Shown: positions 1 through 9,240, counted from the first letter of the stretch. The stretch: DNA of 64,000 bases from Edaphobacter sp. 12200R-103 (GCF_010093025.1 NZ_CP048114.1:1054001-1118000), one strand, 5' to 3'. The notes: generated by a model not told the origin, from the letters alone. Program-made: numbers and translations.

Positions 1-346
1 CTTCCAGCGTGGGATCGATATGGGAGAAGTCCCAGGAGGTCTTACCGTCTTTGGGCGGCTCCAGTTCCGCAACAGCCTGCTTGGGATAGGGCAGCCAGGG
101 AACATAACGCACATAGTCCGCACCCAGATCGTGGAGGGCTTTGAAGGAAGGATCGTGCAGCATGGCTCCGCGAAGCAACTGGGGATTGACAACCACCTGC
201 AGCGTAGGCGTCGTTCGCGAGGTGATGGTCACCTTCTGCCAGTCGACCTGCAGCGGTTTGGCATTTTCCTGCTGTGCCAGGCCGGGAAGAGACAGGCTTA
301 GGCAGACGAAGGCGGAGGCAGATAGAACTTTCCTGAAAGAAACCAT
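1..346 (-). CDS. Secreted glycoside hydrolase, N-terminal part only (GH39-like?)
   Basis: The reading frame starts at an ATG (346-344) preceded by a GAGGA ribosome site and runs off the left window edge, so only about 115 residues are visible. Residues 1-25 form a signal peptide (MVSFRKVLSASAFVCLSLSL, then PGLAQ), so the enzyme is exported. The mature part contains WQKVTITSRTTPTLQVVVNP and, near the edge, GADYVRYVPWLPYPKQAVAE followed by WDFSHIDPTLE. This is the pattern at the start of the TIM barrel in GH39-like hydrolases (beta-xylosidase or iduronidase type). The family call is by recollection of pattern, and the catalytic residues lie outside the window. It is divergent from the regulator gene at 610 and belongs by position to the sugar-utilisation region. 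Confidence 0.6.
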   Translation of the reverse strand, partial: MVSFRKVLSASAFVCLSLSLPGLAQQENAKPLQVDWQKVTITSRTTPTLQVVVNPQLLRGAMLHDPSFKALHDLGADYVRYVPWLPYPKQAVAELEPPKDGKTSWDFSHIDPTLE

Positions 347-447
347 GCAAGATCCTCGCGTTTCTTAGGCTCATAAAAGAGAGAGAGCAACGCGTCATCG
401 CGCTGGCTGTCCTCGCGGCCATTTCTGAACGAAGGAGAGAGTAGCGA

Positions 448-475
448 TTGACGACTTCGCAGGCCAGATTAAATT
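448..475 (+). promoter_or_regulatory. Candidate promoter of the IclR/PBP-type regulator
   Basis: A TTGACG -35 element (448-453) is followed after 16 bases by TAAATT (470-475). It lies in the divergent region between the glycoside hydrolase and the regulator and would give a leader of roughly 130 bases. It is a motif match only. Confidence 0.35.
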
Positions 476-487
476 TCCTGCCTCAAC

Positions 488-506
488 GATTTCGCAGTAC
501 GAAATC
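488..506. promoter_or_regulatory. Candidate operator: perfect inverted repeat GATTTCG-N5-CGAAATC
   Basis: Two 7-base arms (488-494 and 500-506) are exact reverse complements around CAGTA. The site lies just downstream of the candidate promoter at 448-475 and upstream of the IclR/PBP-type regulator, so autoregulation is a reasonable guess. IclR-family proteins bind short palindromes, but no second copy was noticed elsewhere in the locus. Confidence 0.4.
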
Positions 507-609
507 AATCAGCAGACGACAGGATGCTCTATTTGCAGGAATAGTCCGTGTTTTATCTGAAATAATGCAATCTCAGGGTGAGAACGATCGACAAACAGGA
601 TTTCATTCC

Positions 610-1784
610 GTGAAATATAAGAGCAAGAAAATGAAGAGAGATCCAGTCGAAAAAACTCCCGACTATTCCATCCGATCGGTGGTCCGCGCCTGCGATATTC
701 TCAAATGCTTTCGTCAGGATGGAGCACCGTTGAGCCTGAATGATGTGGCAGAACGGACGGAACTCAGCCGCCCGACGGCCTATCGTCTTCTCAAAACGCT
801 GGTCTCCTGCGGCATGCTCGACAGCCCGGCAAAGAATGCGTATTTCCTGGCCGCCTGGCATCGAAAGGGCAGAAGGTTTCGCTTCGGATATGCCTCCCAA
901 TCTGAAGAATTTTCCTTCTCCCGCCTGGTCTCTGAGAGTATTCGCAGCAGTGCCTACGATGCTGGAGTCGATTTGCTTGTCCTCAATAACTGCTACAGTC
1001 CGAAGACGGCCGTCCGCAACGCTGAGATTTTCGTGCGCGAGCAAGTGGATCTTGTTATCGAATTTCAGACGAATCAGCAGAGCGCTTCTGTTGTAGCGTC
1101 GAAGCTGATGGAGGCAGGAATCCCGATCATCGCGATTGAGATTCCGCATCCGGGTGCTGCGTACTACGGCGCAAACAACTATCGAGCGGGCCTGATTGGT
1201 GGCCATGCGCTGGCTCGTGCGTGCATGCGCGAATGGAATGGAGCCGTCGACGAGGTCCTACTCCTCGAACTTCCCATGGCTGGTCCCCTGCCCCGTTCCC
1301 GACTGACGGGCATGCTGGCAGGGTTACGGGAACACCTTCAGAAACTTCCGTTCGGTTCATCGACGGTAACGGGCGTTTTGAGAAGAGCCTGGAGGTTATG
1401 CGACGTCATCTGCGACGGACCAACTCGCGCCACATTCTTATAGGGGCGCTCAACGATCCAAGCTGCCTTGGCGCCCTGCACGCTTTTGAGGAGGCCGGCC
1501 GCGAACACCACTGCCTTGCAGTAGGGCATAATGCCAGCATCGAGGCGCGACGGGAGATGCGACGGCCAGGTTCACGGCTGGTGGGATCGGTGGGCTTCTT
1601 CCCGGAGCGCTATGGCGAGGCTGTGATCTCCCTGGCCCTGGACAAAGTTCAGGGGAAGGAGATTCCTCCTGCCACCTTTACCAGCCATCGCCTCATAAAA
1701 GAAGACAATGTCGACAGCTTCTACCCGCACGACAATCTGATCTCCGGAGCAGATAGCGACTCTCTCCTCTTCAGCCATCACTGA
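610..1784 (+). pseudogene. IclR-type HTH / periplasmic-binding-fold regulator, frameshifted
   Basis: The N-terminal part has an IclR winged helix-turn-helix (SIRSVVRACDILKCFRQDG through LSRPTAYRLLKTLVSCGMLD). It is followed by a LacI/ribose-binding-like ligand domain (VDLLVLNNCYSP, EQVDLVIEFQTN, GIPIIAIEIPHPGAAYYGAN). The reading frame breaks near 1340-1355. Upstream it reads LREHLQKLP, and the expected continuation FIDGNGRFEKSLEVMRRHL through GSVGFFPERYGEAVISLALD is in the other frame and ends at 1784. A one-base deletion (or a base-call error) explains this, because 1175 bases is one short of a multiple of three. The start is uncertain. GTG 610 has AGGA nine bases upstream, and ATG 631 is the alternative. 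The unshifted product would end after about 277 residues. The gene lies just upstream of the TonB receptor and is probably its sugar-responsive regulator. Confidence 0.75.
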
Positions 1785-1930
1785 AAGAAAATGAAAGTTA
1801 TTGATATGAAGTCGTGAAGTCCATGGACTGCAGGACTTCGTTGAAAAAGTCTCCTACTCTTAGACCCTATTGGATCAGAGCTTGCTTTTGAATAAAAACG
1901 ATAGATGAAAATAACTTCCAATTAATTGCC

Positions 1931-1967
1931 ATAAATATTGACATCTGTTATTTATGTCAGCTAGCTT
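1931..1967 (+). promoter_or_regulatory. Promoter with nested inverted repeats before the TonB receptor
   Basis: TTGACA (1938-1943) and TAGCTT (1962-1967) are 18 bases apart, a good sigma-70-type promoter. Two interleaved inverted repeats overlap it: ATAAAT (1931-1936) with ATTTAT (1950-1955), and TGACAT (1939-1944) with ATGTCA (1954-1959). A regulator bound here would cover the -35 box and spacer. The DNA around it is strikingly AT-rich compared with its neighbours. Confidence 0.5.
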
Positions 1968-2026
1968 TATCCGGGTTTCCCTTCTGAGCTTATTGTCGTC
2001 CCACACGGGGATTGTCTGGAGAATGC

Positions 2027-5000
2027 ATGTCCATAAAGAAGTTAATTTTCATTGTTTTGATGCTTTGCTATGCGGCCGGAGTCTCTTGGGGACAAGAAGA
2101 TCGCGGACGCATTAATGGCCAGGTGACCGATCCTTCGGGAGCGATCATCCCCGACGCCGCCGTAACGCTGCGGAGTGAGGCCACGGGAGTCGTCCATTCC
2201 ACGAAGACCGATGCCTCGGGAGGATATCTGTTTGACCTTCTGAACCCCGGTCTTTATGCCGTTCAGGTCACAGCAACCGGGTTTAAGCAGTTTCAGGTCC
2301 AGCATGTCCGCGTCGAAGTCGCCAGCCGTGTGGCAGTGAATGCGAAGATGCAGTTGGGCGAAGAGACCGAGGTCGTTACGGTCACAGATTCCGGCGGCGC
2401 CCGCCTACACACAGAGGATGCAACGCTGGGCTTTACGGTGGAATCCCGTTCCGCCAATGAACTCCCAATCCTCTACAGCAATCCGTTTGAGCTGCAGTTG
2501 CTGGCTCCTGGCGTCTCCAGTACATCGTTGAGCACGGGAAACCACACCTATGAGGGAGGTTCGGAGAGCAGCACGGTCAATGGATCGCAGAGTGGCCGGA
2601 CGGAGTTTACGCTCGATGGCGCGCCCGATACTCGCAACGGCGGCGCCGTTAGCACCGCCTATGTTCCTTCGCGTGACTTCATCGGGGAATTTCGCCTGAT
2701 CACATCGCCCTACGATGCTTCCCTGGCACACACCTCTGGCGGGTCGATTGATACCAGCCTCAAGTCAGGTTCCAGCCAGTATCACGGCGGTGCAGCTTTC
2801 TTCGCGCAGATCCCGAACGTGAATGCGCCTCAGTTTTCACAGACCATCGCAGCACCGCCAGCCGCCAAGTTCAATCGTGAGAGCGTTGAACTGGATGGCC
2901 CCATCATTCGGAAGAAGCTCTTCTTCTTCGCCGGCTATGAGAAGCAGTACAACAAGCAGGCGGCGAGTACCACGACCCAGACGGTACCCACGGCTGCCGA
3001 GAAGAACGGCGACTTCTCTGCCCTTCTTGGAATCAGCAAGCCTATTACTTCGACCTATACCTGTCCTGCTACTGGCGAGAAACTAACGACAGCCCCCTAT
3101 GATCCTTACCAGATCTGGAATCCTTATTCGACACACATCGATCCTCGTTGCCCGGCGCTGATGCTTCGTGATCCGGTTCCGGGAAACATCATCACCAGGG
3201 TGCGCCCGATCGATCCAGTGGCGAAGAATATCCTGGCCTATTATCCCGATCCCAATGCGACCGGCCAGGTAAACGGTCAGAACAACTTTGCTTCAGCCGC
3301 CGCGAACGTCGATCATTACTGGAACGTCGCTACGCGCATCGACTACAACCTGAGCGATCGCCAGAAGCTGTTCGGACACTACATCATCAGCGACCGCGTT
3401 CAGCCGGGTAAAAACCTCTTCTTCCCCGGTGCAAGTGGAAAAACGAACATTCTCCGCAACAAGGCAGGCGTGCTCGACTATACCAACACGCTGAACGATA
3501 CGACCGTTCTGAATCTCCGCTACTCTCTGACGCGTTTCACTACGTCGTCTCAGATCGACGCGAAGACGACGGCTACGGACCTTGGTATCAACTCAAACGC
3601 AACCGCGGGAGCGCCTGATGCAGCCCTGGGCTTCCCCTATGTCTCACTGTCGGGTTTTGCTGAGCTGGGAAATGCCGATCCGAGCTTCGAGTACGACACC
3701 ATCCACGATGCGCAGGCTAACCTGACCAAGGCGCTCAGCCACCACAACGTGAAGTTCGGCGTTGAGTGGCGACGCTACCAGGCCAACCAGGCTGACTTCA
3801 CAAACGAAAAGCTCTTCATCAACAGCTCCGGAACGTATACAGCCGGCCCCTCCAGCGCGCTGTCGAACTCTCCTCTGGGGCAATCCGTGGCTTCTCTTGA
3901 GTTTGGCATCTCGGAAGGAACCAAGCAGGCGTTGAACGCCGCAACCTCTAACAACACCACGTATTGGTCCAGCTACATCCAGGATGACTGGAAGGTTCGT
4001 CCCAACCTGACCCTGAACGTCGGCCTGCGCTATGAGTATGGCAGCCCGATCCAGGAGCGCAACGGTAAGAGCATCTCTTATTTCGACATGACGACGCCCA
4101 ATCCTATTGCGGAACAGGCGAAGGCGAACTATGCAGCGACCGCCACTCCCAGCGAGCAGGCCCTTGTGCCGGTCAACGGCTTCAATGTAAACGGCGGTGT
4201 CCGTTATGTTGAGAAGGGGAAGGACAACTGGGACGCGCAGAAGACCAACTTCTCTCCGCGCCTCGGATTTTCTTATAGTCCCACTCCGAAGATGGTGGTT
4301 CGCGGTGGCTTCGGACTCTTCTTCGAACATTATGCGGAGTATGTCCAGTACGGCAATCCCCTGGGCTTCAGCCAGACGACCAACACGGTGGCGTCGCCGG
4401 ATAATGGCGTCACCTACTCGGCTACGCTGCAGAATCCATTTCCGGGAGGATTGGTCCAGCCTTCCGGATCTGCAAACGGATTGCTGCAGAACGTCGGTCA
4501 GAGCATCTCGCAGTTTTATATTCAGCACCCCAAGACGCCTTACAGCGAGCGCTTCTCCCTTGGCATCCAGTACGCTCTTCCCGGCGATATTATTGTCGAG
4601 GCGGATTACGTTGGAAACCTGGGCAGGCATCTGATTGTGACTCGCGACTGGAACGCGACTCCCAACAGATACCTGAGTACTTCCCCGACGCGCGACAATG
4701 AGACTAATGGACGGATGGTGGCAAACTACCCGAGCCCGTTTCAGGGAATTGCCGTGCCGGGATCTACCCTGAACACCAAAAATATTACGGGAAATCAGCT
4801 CGTCAAGCCGTTCCCGCAGTTTACCGGCCTGACAGGACGGGATACTGCAGGTCACAGCAGCTTCAACGCCCTGCAGGTCTCCGCACAGAAGCGTTTTTCA
4901 CATGGCTACAACATGAGCGTCTCCTACCAGTGGTCTCGCACTCTGGATGCTCTTACCTTCCTGAACGGCGGGGATGCGAAACCGTGGTACGGAGTCTCCA

Positions 5001-5599
5001 GCACCGACTACCCGCAAACGCTCTCCGTAGCGGGAATCTATGAGCTGCCGTTTGGCCGCAATAAGCCCTTCTTCACAACGGCGCCTACATGGCTCGATGC
5101 GATCGTCGGCGGATTCCAGGTTCAGGGAACCTACCGTATTACCAGCGGTCAGCCGCTGACCTTCAGCAGCGCCGGCACGATCCTGAAGCCGGGCTATACC
5201 TATGCAGATATCGCAGGGCATTCCCGGCATGACTATCTGCAATGGTTCAACACCAATGCGTTCTATAACGCGCGAGCCAACGATGCCGGCGGCGACTATG
5301 GCGGCGATGCCGGTTACGCCAGCAAGGAGGCGCTGGTCTCTAACGTTCGCGTATTTCCGCTTCGCTTCAACAACGTCCGACAGGATTACCAGAATCTGCT
5401 GAATGTGGGCGCAATGAAGAAGTTCCGTGTATACCAGGACCGCGCCAGCATGAATCTGCGGGCTGAGGCGATCAATGCTCTCAATCATCAGGTCTACAGC
5501 AATCCGACAACAGATCCTTCCAGCGGAAGCTTCGGAAGAATCGGTGGTCCTGGCAACCAGGCTCGTATCCTTCAATTCGCAGTGGAAGCGCACTTCTAA
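2027..5599 (+). CDS. TonB-dependent receptor, Oar-like, with N-terminal carboxypeptidase-regulatory domain
   Basis: This outer-membrane active transporter has 1190 residues. It has a signal peptide (MSIKKLIFIVLMLCYAAGVS, cleaved near WGQ) and a carboxypeptidase-D regulatory-like beta-sandwich (about 25-105; GRINGQVTDPSGAIIPDAAV). A plug region (about 130-240) and a long beta-barrel follow, ending in an aromatic residue (QFAVEAHF), as outer-membrane proteins do. Start ATG 2027 is chosen because GGAG lies at 2018-2021 and the signal peptide begins there. No SusD-like lipoprotein follows, as is usual in acidobacteria. Its position before an alpha-rhamnosidase suggests uptake of a rhamnose-containing oligosaccharide, but the substrate cannot be read from the sequence. 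Confidence 0.93.
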   Translation: MSIKKLIFIVLMLCYAAGVSWGQEDRGRINGQVTDPSGAIIPDAAVTLRSEATGVVHSTKTDASGGYLFDLLNPGLYAVQVTATGFKQFQVQHVRVEVASRVAVNAKMQLGEETEVVTVTDSGGARLHTEDATLGFTVESRSANELPILYSNPFELQLLAPGVSSTSLSTGNHTYEGGSESSTVNGSQSGRTEFTLDGAPDTRNGGAVSTAYVPSRDFIGEFRLITSPYDASLAHTSGGSIDTSLKSGSSQYHGGAAFFAQIPNVNAPQFSQTIAAPPAAKFNRESVELDGPIIRKKLFFFAGYEKQYNKQAASTTTQTVPTAAEKNGDFSALLGISKPITSTYTCPATGEKLTTAPYDPYQIWNPYSTHIDPRCPALMLRDPVPGNIITRVRPIDPVAKNILAYYPDPNATGQVNGQNNFASAAANVDHYWNVATRIDYNLSDRQKLFGHYIISDRVQPGKNLFFPGASGKTNILRNKAGVLDYTNTLNDTTVLNLRYSLTRFTTSSQIDAKTTATDLGINSNATAGAPDAALGFPYVSLSGFAELGNADPSFEYDTIHDAQANLTKALSHHNVKFGVEWRRYQANQADFTNEKLFINSSGTYTAGPSSALSNSPLGQSVASLEFGISEGTKQALNAATSNNTTYWSSYIQDDWKVRPNLTLNVGLRYEYGSPIQERNGKSISYFDMTTPNPIAEQAKANYAATATPSEQALVPVNGFNVNGGVRYVEKGKDNWDAQKTNFSPRLGFSYSPTPKMVVRGGFGLFFEHYAEYVQYGNPLGFSQTTNTVASPDNGVTYSATLQNPFPGGLVQPSGSANGLLQNVGQSISQFYIQHPKTPYSERFSLGIQYALPGDIIVEADYVGNLGRHLIVTRDWNATPNRYLSTSPTRDNETNGRMVANYPSPFQGIAVPGSTLNTKNITGNQLVKPFPQFTGLTGRDTAGHSSFNALQVSAQKRFSHGYNMSVSYQWSRTLDALTFLNGGDAKPWYGVSSTDYPQTLSVAGIYELPFGRNKPFFTTAPTWLDAIVGGFQVQGTYRITSGQPLTFSSAGTILKPGYTYADIAGHSRHDYLQWFNTNAFYNARANDAGGDYGGDAGYASKEALVSNVRVFPLRFNNVRQDYQNLLNVGAMKKFRVYQDRASMNLRAEAINALNHQVYSNPTTDPSSGSFGRIGGPGNQARILQFAVEAHF

Positions 5600-5631
5600 G
5601 CGCGACTTCCGGACAGATGCAGTATGCTATG

Positions 5632-5669
5632 CTCCTCCGTCGAACGATCTGGCGGAGGAGTCTTTCTTT
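5632..5669 (+). terminator. Rho-independent terminator after the TonB receptor
   Basis: A perfect 8-base stem (CTCCTCCG 5632-5639 with CGGAGGAG 5653-5660) is followed by TCTTTCTTT. It lies between the receptor and the rhamnosidase gene, so read-through or a second promoter is needed for co-expression. Confidence 0.7.
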
Positions 5670-5722
5670 CGCCTAACCATGTTTCCGGCCGCCCTATCAA
5701 CACGAAAGGAAGCCCACTCCGG

Positions 5723-8314
5723 ATGATGGAAAAGACCATCGCTCATTTTGCCCGCCTGCAGCGCGGTGCCGTTCTCAAGCTCAGCTCAGCGATAGGCGTG
5801 GTCGGCGCCCTCCTGGCTCTTTCCTCCGCTGCTGCCTTCGGGCAGGACCTTCCCCTGACAGCAGGCCTGCGCGCCAGCCAGCTATCTCCGATAGACCCCG
5901 CGCGGGACGTGGCCTCGCCTCAACTGGAGGGAGCACATCATACTCCGCTCACAGAGGAATATATCTGGACGGCCAACGACTCGACTGCAGCGCAGGACAA
6001 GCTTATCTATAAATTTCCGGGGCTGATGGAGCAGACGGAACCGCACTACTTCCGGCACAGCTTCTCGCTCTCCATCGTGCCACCACAGCCGACGCTCTAC
6101 ATCGCGGGGCCGCGCAGCGTAAAAGTCTGGCTGAACGGGAGCCTTGCGGAATCTGTGGAAAGCGATACGTCCTCTCCTCTGGGGATGCATACGTTTGCGA
6201 TTCCTATCGCGAAATTTCTAAAGGCGGGTAAGAACATCATTGCGATCGAAGCGATCCGCGGCCGCGGCGTCACTGGTTTTGCAAACAGTCCGCTGGTGCG
6301 GCAGCAGACCTTTGGCCAGGTGCTGGTCGCAAAGATTCTTCCCGCAGCTGAAGGCGTAGAGACAGAGCCACTGATGATCTCGTCGCGCGACTGGAAAAGC
6401 TCAATCTCTGCGCAGGCGGGTTGGCAGAACACGAGCTTTGACGATTCTTTATGGAAGCCGGTTCAAAGCATCGGAGCCATCGAGAGCGATATTGAGCTGT
6501 TTCAGTGGAATGCCGACGCCGGTCTCTATGATTGGCCCGGCTACGATGGAATCTCGAAGTTTCTCGCGCACATGCCGTTGCCAGCGACGCAGATTCTGGC
6601 AACCTATACCGGTCGCGGATCGTTCTCGCACCCCGAAAACCTTACATCAGGCAAAGACTCCAACAGCTTTACGGTTGCGCTTCCCTCTTCACCGTTGACC
6701 GATGCGGAGGCACCGAGCCTCTTCCTCGACTTCGGCCGCGAGCTCACTGGACGCGTCGAGATCGTCTCCGACAGTGATACTCCCGTCACGGTGTCCATAC
6801 AGATGGGAGAGTCCGAGTCAGAAGCTCTGAAGAATCCTTATCTTGGCATCAACCAGTTGACCATTCCACCGCACGGAACCGGGCATGGTCCGAAGAGCGC
6901 CTTCCGTTACGCCAAGATTCGTTTTCTCGGTGGAGGTCCGAAGCTTTGTTTCAAAGCCATCCATGTTGACCATATCTACTATCCGGTCCAATACCTGGGA
7001 TCTTTCGAGTCATCGGACAAGATGCTGAACAGGATCTGGGAGATTGGCGCCTACACGGCTCATCTCTGCATGCAGGACGGCGTCTGGGACGCTTCCAAGC
7101 GGGACCGTGGCCGCTGGATGGGAGATATGGATGTCAGCGGCAGAGTGATCGAAGATGTCTTCGGTGAGCGTTCGTTGATGGAAGATACCCTTGACCGCCT
7201 GATGGGGTCTGCCCCGGTCGATCAGCATGTCAATGGAATCCCGGGTTACAGCGCTTTCTGGTTTACAGGCGTGGCCGACTACTACCGGCATACGGGCTCG
7301 AAGAAATTCCTCGAACGCGAACATGGCAGGATGCTGCAACTGCTCCATTACGTCGATCAGGAGTTCGACGTTCGTGGAATCTACGCCAATAGAACAAAGG
7401 TCTGGCTCTATGTTGACTGGTCTCCTGACCTGAACGGCGATACTCCGGAGACACGAAGAGCAACCACGCTGGAGTACTACCGGGCTTATCGAGAGGCAGC
7501 TTGGCTGCTTCGTGAACTGGGTGATACCAGCAATGCTGATCAATACACCCAAAAAGCCGAGCACATCAAAGCCGCCGCCGACAAGTACCTGCTCGACTCC
7601 AGAACGGATACATTTGGTCCACGGTGGCAGACCAACGCCGCAGCAGTCGTAGGCGGCATGACCGATGCGGTCCAGTCGAAGGCCATCTGGAATCACGTGC
7701 TATCCAGCGTCGGACACATCAAATACAACGCCTACATCATCTCGCCCTATTACAACTACTATGTCATCCGGTCGATGGCGAAGGTCGGTCATCGGCAGGC
7801 TGCTCTCGACTGGATTCGCCAATACTGGGGAGGCATGGTTGAAGAAGGCGCCACCAGCATGTGGGAGGCCTACGATCCCAGCTGGTACAAGGAAGACTTC
7901 CACGCATCGCTGCAGGCAGACAATCGCTCCGGATATTTCGTCAGTCTGGCTCACGGCTGGTCTGCAGGCCCCACGGCATGGCTCATGGAAGAGGTTCTCG
8001 GGATTGAGCCGACAGGAGCTGGCTTCAACACGGTGGATATCCGTCCCGACCTGCTGGACATGCAGTGGGCAAAAGGCGCCGAGCCTACGCCACATGGCCT
8101 CCTGAAGGTCGAGGCGCGAAAAGAAGCCAATGGCACCACGGTCACGCTCGACATACCCCAGGGAGTCACAGCGCGTGTGCTGGTTCCATCTGGCTCCTCC
8201 AGCGCCAAACTGCTTGTGAATGGCATTGTCCGTTCTTCGACAGATACTGAGGATGGAATGCGAAAGGTGATCACCCTTGGAACAGCCGGGCATTATGATC
8301 TGGAGGCGGAATAA
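5723..8314 (+). CDS. Alpha-L-rhamnosidase-like glycoside hydrolase (GH78-type)
   Basis: The product is a secreted enzyme of 863 residues predicted to cleave terminal alpha-L-rhamnose from glycans or glycosides. A long signal sequence (about residues 1-40, ending AAAFGQ) is followed by beta-sandwich modules (VKVWLNGSLAESV; SLFLDFGRELTGRVEIVSD). The six-hairpin (alpha/alpha)6 catalytic domain contains DGVWDASKRDRGRWMGDMDV, YVDWSPDLNGD and EEGATSMWEAYDPSWY. A C-terminal beta-domain (VDIRPDLLDMQWAKGAEPT) closes the protein. The family's usual cysteine-containing motif before RxRxGW is here DASKRDRGRWMGD. Start ATG 5723 is preferred because it begins the signal peptide. AAGGAAG lies about 11 bases upstream. 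Confidence 0.85.
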   Translation: MMEKTIAHFARLQRGAVLKLSSAIGVVGALLALSSAAAFGQDLPLTAGLRASQLSPIDPARDVASPQLEGAHHTPLTEEYIWTANDSTAAQDKLIYKFPGLMEQTEPHYFRHSFSLSIVPPQPTLYIAGPRSVKVWLNGSLAESVESDTSSPLGMHTFAIPIAKFLKAGKNIIAIEAIRGRGVTGFANSPLVRQQTFGQVLVAKILPAAEGVETEPLMISSRDWKSSISAQAGWQNTSFDDSLWKPVQSIGAIESDIELFQWNADAGLYDWPGYDGISKFLAHMPLPATQILATYTGRGSFSHPENLTSGKDSNSFTVALPSSPLTDAEAPSLFLDFGRELTGRVEIVSDSDTPVTVSIQMGESESEALKNPYLGINQLTIPPHGTGHGPKSAFRYAKIRFLGGGPKLCFKAIHVDHIYYPVQYLGSFESSDKMLNRIWEIGAYTAHLCMQDGVWDASKRDRGRWMGDMDVSGRVIEDVFGERSLMEDTLDRLMGSAPVDQHVNGIPGYSAFWFTGVADYYRHTGSKKFLEREHGRMLQLLHYVDQEFDVRGIYANRTKVWLYVDWSPDLNGDTPETRRATTLEYYRAYREAAWLLRELGDTSNADQYTQKAEHIKAAADKYLLDSRTDTFGPRWQTNAAAVVGGMTDAVQSKAIWNHVLSSVGHIKYNAYIISPYYNYYVIRSMAKVGHRQAALDWIRQYWGGMVEEGATSMWEAYDPSWYKEDFHASLQADNRSGYFVSLAHGWSAGPTAWLMEEVLGIEPTGAGFNTVDIRPDLLDMQWAKGAEPTPHGLLKVEARKEANGTTVTLDIPQGVTARVLVPSGSSSAKLLVNGIVRSSTDTEDGMRKVITLGTAGHYDLEAE

Positions 8315-8380
8315 TCGCCGATGCCTCACTGGCGCCGTTCAGCATAGCAGAGGTATTGCGGTTTGCTCTAAACTCCAGCT

Positions 8381-9145
8381 ATGCCACGGCGCTCTACAAC
8401 GCATCACCCAGAGTCCTCAAACTCGGTTCGACGCCGAGCCTACCTTCTTATTCAAAAGAAGATCGCATCCGGGGAGCTTAAAGCCGGTACGCTGATCTCT
8501 GAAGTTGCCCTGGCAAAGGAACTCGGGAGCAGTCGTACTCCAGTCCGGGAGGCCGCAGGCCAGCTTCTGGCCGAAGGACTGCTGGATCTGAGCCCGGGCG
8601 GCGGCATCATCGTTACACAGCTTACTCGTCAGGCCATTCGCGATCTCTATGAGCTTCGGGAAGCTCTTGAGGTCTTTGCCGTCGGCAGAGTGGCTCAAAG
8701 CGGGATACGCTCTGCCGACAAGGATCGCCTGAACCATCTTCTGGGTGAGACACAGACTCTTCTGAAGGAACTGAAATCATCCGGAGCCGCCGAGCTCGAT
8801 GCCGAGCAGATGAAACGATTCGCCCTCTCAGATCTTTCGTTTCACACTCTTCTGATCCGGCTTGCGGCGAACGCCCGCATCCTTAAAGTCGTCAACGAAA
8901 CCCGGCTGATGATTCGCATCTTCGGGATTCAGCGCAGCGGTCACAAACGCGAAGAGCTGGAGCGTATCTACCGGCACCATAAAGCAATTCTTGAAGCCGT
9001 GATCCGTCAGGAGGTTGAGGACTCACGCAAGTTGCTGGCAGAGCACATTCAGGCAAGCGCAAAGGAGCGGCTTGACGAGTTTGATCTTTGGGAACGCGAG
9101 AATCAGCTTGCCGGTCTGGACGTAATCGATCCCCTGCAGATGTAA
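8381..9145 (+). CDS. GntR-family transcriptional regulator (FCD/FadR subfamily)
   Basis: The product has 254 residues. A winged helix-turn-helix occupies about residues 18-85 (LAKELGSSRTPVREAAGQLL). An FCD ligand-binding domain follows (about 95-235; LYELREALEVFAVGRVAQ, LSFHTLLIRLAANARILKVV, HHKAILEAVIRQEVEDSRKL), with the histidines typical of metal/carboxylate-binding FadR-type sensors. It begins 66 bases after the rhamnosidase and immediately precedes a promoter region holding a perfect palindrome at 9186-9197, so it probably controls the aldolase, isomerase and transporter genes downstream. No clear ribosome site precedes ATG 8381. A TAAACT element six bases upstream could mean a leaderless transcript. 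The likely inducer is a sugar acid, inferred from the family only. Confidence 0.88.
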   Translation: MPRRSTTHHPESSNSVRRRAYLLIQKKIASGELKAGTLISEVALAKELGSSRTPVREAAGQLLAEGLLDLSPGGGIIVTQLTRQAIRDLYELREALEVFAVGRVAQSGIRSADKDRLNHLLGETQTLLKELKSSGAAELDAEQMKRFALSDLSFHTLLIRLAANARILKVVNETRLMIRIFGIQRSGHKREELERIYRHHKAILEAVIRQEVEDSRKLLAEHIQASAKERLDEFDLWERENQLAGLDVIDPLQM

Positions 9146-9185
9146 GTTCACGGCTCTTCAAGGCATGCAATAATGACTGTCTTGT

Positions 9186-9216
9186 TTTGTCGACAAATAA
9201 AAGACTTTTGTAGAAT
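9186..9216 (+). promoter_or_regulatory. Operator-promoter of the aldolase operon (TTTGTCGACAAA)
   Basis: The 12-base perfect palindrome TTTGTCGACAAA (9186-9197) overlaps a -35-like TTGTCG (9187-9192), with TAGAAT (9211-9216) 18 bases further on. FadR-subfamily GntR proteins bind sites of the GT-N-AC type, and the GntR gene ends 40 bases upstream. Repression by occluding the -35 box is inferred. Confidence 0.55.
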
Positions 9217-9240
9217 GTATGGGATCGGATCTTTACCCTT

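Noticed and set aside
1127..1529. Minus-strand frames across the regulator frameshift
   Set aside because: Both plus-strand frames around the break carry continuous regulator-domain sequence, while the minus frames have none.
3644..4855. Long open frame (403 codons) on the minus strand inside the first TonB receptor
   Set aside because: It is antisense to a clearly coding receptor and has no recognisable domain. High G+C genes often leave the opposite strand open.
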